A DNA stretch of 64,000 nt. Origin: Ancylomarina euxina (GTDB lineage Bacteria; Bacteroidota; Bacteroidia; Bacteroidales; Marinifilaceae). The notes beneath the pieces were generated by a model that made no database searches, was not told where the DNA came from, and saw only the letters and a program-made list of their open reading frames with translations. Positions within the stretch are counted from its first letter, which is position 1. Each line of letters starts with the position of its first letter. The position numbers and the translations under genes are program-made. Positions 62,535-64,000 of this stretch are shown in pieces. The stretch lies in contig NZ_QQWG01000022.1 of the NCBI RefSeq assembly GCF_003863355.1, positions 1-64,000 of the forward strand. Direction: 5' to 3'.

Positions 62535-62690
62535 TTAATCCAGAATGAATTATATATCTATAGTTCCATGGTTTATAATAATTTTCGACTCCTTTGGAGT
62601 CGAATTTTTGTATCATGTGGTTTTCTATAGATATAAGAACCTTTCAGGTTCGATGTTGATTCTCTATAAATATCTGAATCCTTTGGGTTC
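62535..62690. repeat. full plus right-half copy of the structured repeat
   Basis: TATATCTATAG (62553-62563), CGACTCCTTTGGAGTCG (62586-62602), CTATAGATATA (62625-62635) and GAACCTTTCAGGTTC (62637-62651) make one complete copy; a right half follows (CTATAAATAT, then GAATCCTTTGGGTTC at 62676-62690). In this copy both outer arms have changed together relative to 60112-60196. Confidence 0.9.
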
Positions 62691-62711
62691 AATTTGATTT
62701 TATAACAAAAG

Positions 62712-62742
62712 AAAAGCCCCATTGGTAATGAATAGGGCTTTT
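62712..62742. terminator. hairpin after the decayed gene tail
   Basis: AAAAGCCC (62712-62719) pairs with GGGCTTTT (62735-62742), with CATT/AATG stacking inside. It lies 19 bases past the stop of the minus-strand remnant at 62761 and looks like that gene's former terminator. Confidence 0.6.
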
Positions 62743-62760
62743 GTCAGATTGCAATTGATC

Positions 62761-62976
62761 TTAATTTCCTATCGCTTCATCCAATTTTTCTTTGGCGTTT
62801 GGGATGAATACTTTGCTACGCGAAAGTATTTGCCCAGATATTAGAAAATGGCAAAGTGTTGAGTGAGGTGACTTAAACTGATTAACAAACTTGATTGTCT
62901 TCGTAAACTTTAGAAAAATAGCAGATGATTCAATTTGTGGAGTTGTGCAACGATTACTTTTGTTACCAGATGGGCT
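62761..62976 (-). pseudogene. C-terminal remnant of an unidentified gene
   Basis: On the minus strand an open frame of 71 codons without a start codon runs from 62976 to a TAA at 62761 and is followed by a terminator-like hairpin. Its end, SKVFIPNAKEKLDEAIGN, reads like a genuine amphipathic C-terminus, while the upstream part looks random. I interpret it as a gene whose 5' portion was lost, next to the repeat cluster. I do not recognise the parent family. Confidence 0.35.
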
Positions 62977-63136
62977 TTACACCTCTTGTATGCCATTAAA
63001 ATGGCAATTTTGAACTAATTTTAGACCTATTCTGAACGATAAGGCCACCTATAGATATTAGCTTTGTAAGTATATTTACCGTGACAAATTGTTATTCGGG
63101 AAGGAATCCTCATTTTTAGATTCCTTGAATTATAAT

Positions 63137-63223
63137 ATGAAGAATATTTACTGCTTCCGATCGAATTGGAGGGAAGAACAGAGCTTGAAATATAGTTTTC
63201 AAGCTTTGGAAAAGGAGATATAA
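63137..63223 (+). CDS. possible 28-residue peptide upstream of the radical-SAM maturase
   Basis: ATG at 63137 begins MKNIYCFRSNWREEQSLKYS and runs 28 codons to TAA at 63221-63223; the maturase ATG follows after one base. The maturase ribosome-binding site (AAAGGAG, about 63211-63217) lies within its last codons, and an AGCTTGAAA/TTTCAAGCT hairpin (63182-63205) covers its 3' half. It could be a leader peptide, a peptide substrate, or chance. Confidence 0.3.
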   Translation: MKNIYCFRSNWREEQSLKYSFQALEKEI

Positions 63224-63224
63224 T

Positions 63225-64000
63225 ATGATTAAAAAACCATTGAATTCGGTATTGGTGAAACCATCAGGTCCAGATTGTAATTTGGATTGTACTTACTGCT
63301 TTTATCTGGAAAAGGCCGGACTGTATCACCAACAGAAGGTTCACCGTATGGATGAGGAAACCTTAGAGATATTGATTCGGCAGGTATTGGAACAATCAGG
63401 CCCCGAAGTATCCTTTGGTTGGCAAGGTGGAGAGCCTACTTTGATGGGGTTGGATTTCTTTAAAAAGGTGATTGAGCTGCAGCAGAAGTATGGGAATGGA
63501 AAGGTCGTAGGGAATGGTTTGCAAACCAATGGACTACTTTTGAATGAAGAGTGGGCAGATTTTTTGAAGGAATATAATTGGTTGGTGGGGATATCACTCG
63601 ATGGACCTCAGTATATTCATGACCATTACCGTTTGACTCCGTCAGGAAAACCAAGTTGGGAAATCGTATCACGTAATGCCAAAATGTTATTGGACAAAGG
63701 CGTTGCCACCAATGTCCTGAGCTGCTTAACCGATCACTCGGCTGATCATATTGAGGAAATTTACAAGTACCACAAGGAGCTGGGCTTTGATTTTATGCAG
63801 TTTATCCCTATTGTGGAAACGGATAAGGAGAATCCTCGTCAGGCGGCTTCTTTTTCTCTTTCACCTGAAAAATATGGAGAGGTGCTTTGTAAGCTGTGGG
63901 ATCTTTGGATTAGTGATTTTAAGGAAGGTATACCAACTACCTCAGTCCGCCATTTCGATTCTGTGTTCCACACCTATGTGGGTATACCTGCTCCTGAATG
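63225..64000 (+). CDS. radical SAM protein, anaerobic sulfatase-maturase type (partial)
   Basis: The frame starts at 63225 (MIKKPLNSVLVKPSGPDCN), with a good Shine-Dalgarno AAAGGAG about 8 bases upstream, unusual for this genome, and continues past the window edge; 258 residues are visible. The radical-SAM motif is CNLDCTYCFYL (C18, C22, C25). FGWQGGEPTLMGLDFF (about 64-79), LQTNGLLLNEEWADF and GISLDGPQYIHDHYR (about 122) match anaerobic sulfatase-maturating enzymes, which turn an active-site Cys or Ser into formylglycine. The C-terminal SPASM cysteines lie outside the window, so other SPASM peptide-modifying enzymes are not excluded. No sulfatase gene is visible here. Confidence 0.85.
   Translation, partial: MIKKPLNSVLVKPSGPDCNLDCTYCFYLEKAGLYHQQKVHRMDEETLEILIRQVLEQSGPEVSFGWQGGEPTLMGLDFFKKVIELQQKYGNGKVVGNGLQTNGLLLNEEWADFLKEYNWLVGISLDGPQYIHDHYRLTPSGKPSWEIVSRNAKMLLDKGVATNVLSCLTDHSADHIEEIYKYHKELGFDFMQFIPIVETDKENPRQAASFSLSPEKYGEVLCKLWDLWISDFKEGIPTTSVRHFDSVFHTYVGIPAPE

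Noticed and set aside
62407..62616. 69-codon minus-strand ORF
   Set aside because: It overlaps a repeat copy and the flanking inverted repeat, and has no recognisable domain.
1..64000. tRNA or rRNA genes
   Set aside because: No T-loop (GGTTCRANNCC), cloverleaf or rRNA-like stretch was found by reading; a tRNAscan run would be needed to be certain.

Overview
The window is AT-rich chromosomal DNA from a Bacteroidota bacterium, most likely of the Marinilabiliales/Marinifilaceae type. The evidence is gene content (complete Bat aerotolerance operon, DUF4301, DUF2027/Smr and SPOR-like proteins, divergent QueA paralogue), weak Shine-Dalgarno use, and promoters of the Bacteroidota form TTG-N19-TAnnTTTG. 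The order-level placement is an impression. I saw no rRNA, tRNA or CRISPR.

Layout. (1) 1-5550 is accessory. It has a 149-bp element bounded by a perfect 17-bp inverted repeat, then AraC regulator / DHFR-like reductase / short UvrA-like ATPase, then a membrane-anchored unknown protein. Imperfect palindromes lie between these units and give the segment a gene-cassette look. (2) 5556-29840 is mostly housekeeping: EamA exporter, Lon, lipoprotein, Map, IspD, DUF4301, two radical-SAM proteins, TPR lipoprotein, PHP phosphatase, OlsF-like bifunctional acyltransferase, LysE exporter, Smr protein, QueA-like enzyme, SPOR-like protein, XerD-type recombinase, AroQ, pyruvate kinase and a U32 rRNA/tRNA-modification-type protein. 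Strong hairpin terminators sit between several convergent pairs. (3) 30187-50686 is a long co-directional acyl-CoA block: crotonase and 3-hydroxyacyl-CoA dehydrogenase; a DASS anion transporter; SCP2-type thiolase, acyl-CoA dehydrogenase, EtfB, EtfA and a two-polypeptide membrane Fe-S/CCG oxidoreductase that probably passes Etf electrons to quinone; MscS; then a leucine/isoprenoid-like module (biotin-dependent carboxylase beta, methylglutaconyl-CoA-hydratase-like crotonase, carboxylase alpha/BCCP, AtuA-family protein, second acyl-CoA dehydrogenase) ending with butyrate kinase. (4) 59724-50744 on the minus strand is the complete MoxR-DUF58-BatA-B-C-D-E operon. (5) 60094-62690 is a mobile, repeat-rich zone: an IS200-like Y1 (HUH) transposase of REP-associated (RAYT) type sits among structured ~142-bp repeats. 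Each repeat has a long-range stem, an internal CGACTCC/GGAGTCG hairpin and a trailing GAACC/GGTTC hairpin. The outer stem shows compensatory changes between copies. (6) The right end has a decayed minus-strand gene tail with its terminator, a 28-codon ORF, and the start of a radical-SAM protein of the anaerobic sulfatase-maturase type that runs off the edge.

How the genes work together. The acyl-CoA block looks like one beta-oxidation and branched-chain acyl-CoA degradation system. Two dehydrogenases feed EtfAB and the Fe-S oxidoreductase; a carboxylase/hydratase branch resembles leucine (Liu) or acyclic terpene (Atu) degradation but lacks a visible HMG-CoA lyase; butyrate kinase could recover ATP. 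The most unusual feature is the RAYT with its covarying structured repeats. The cassette-like left end and the AtuA-containing module are the next most interesting.
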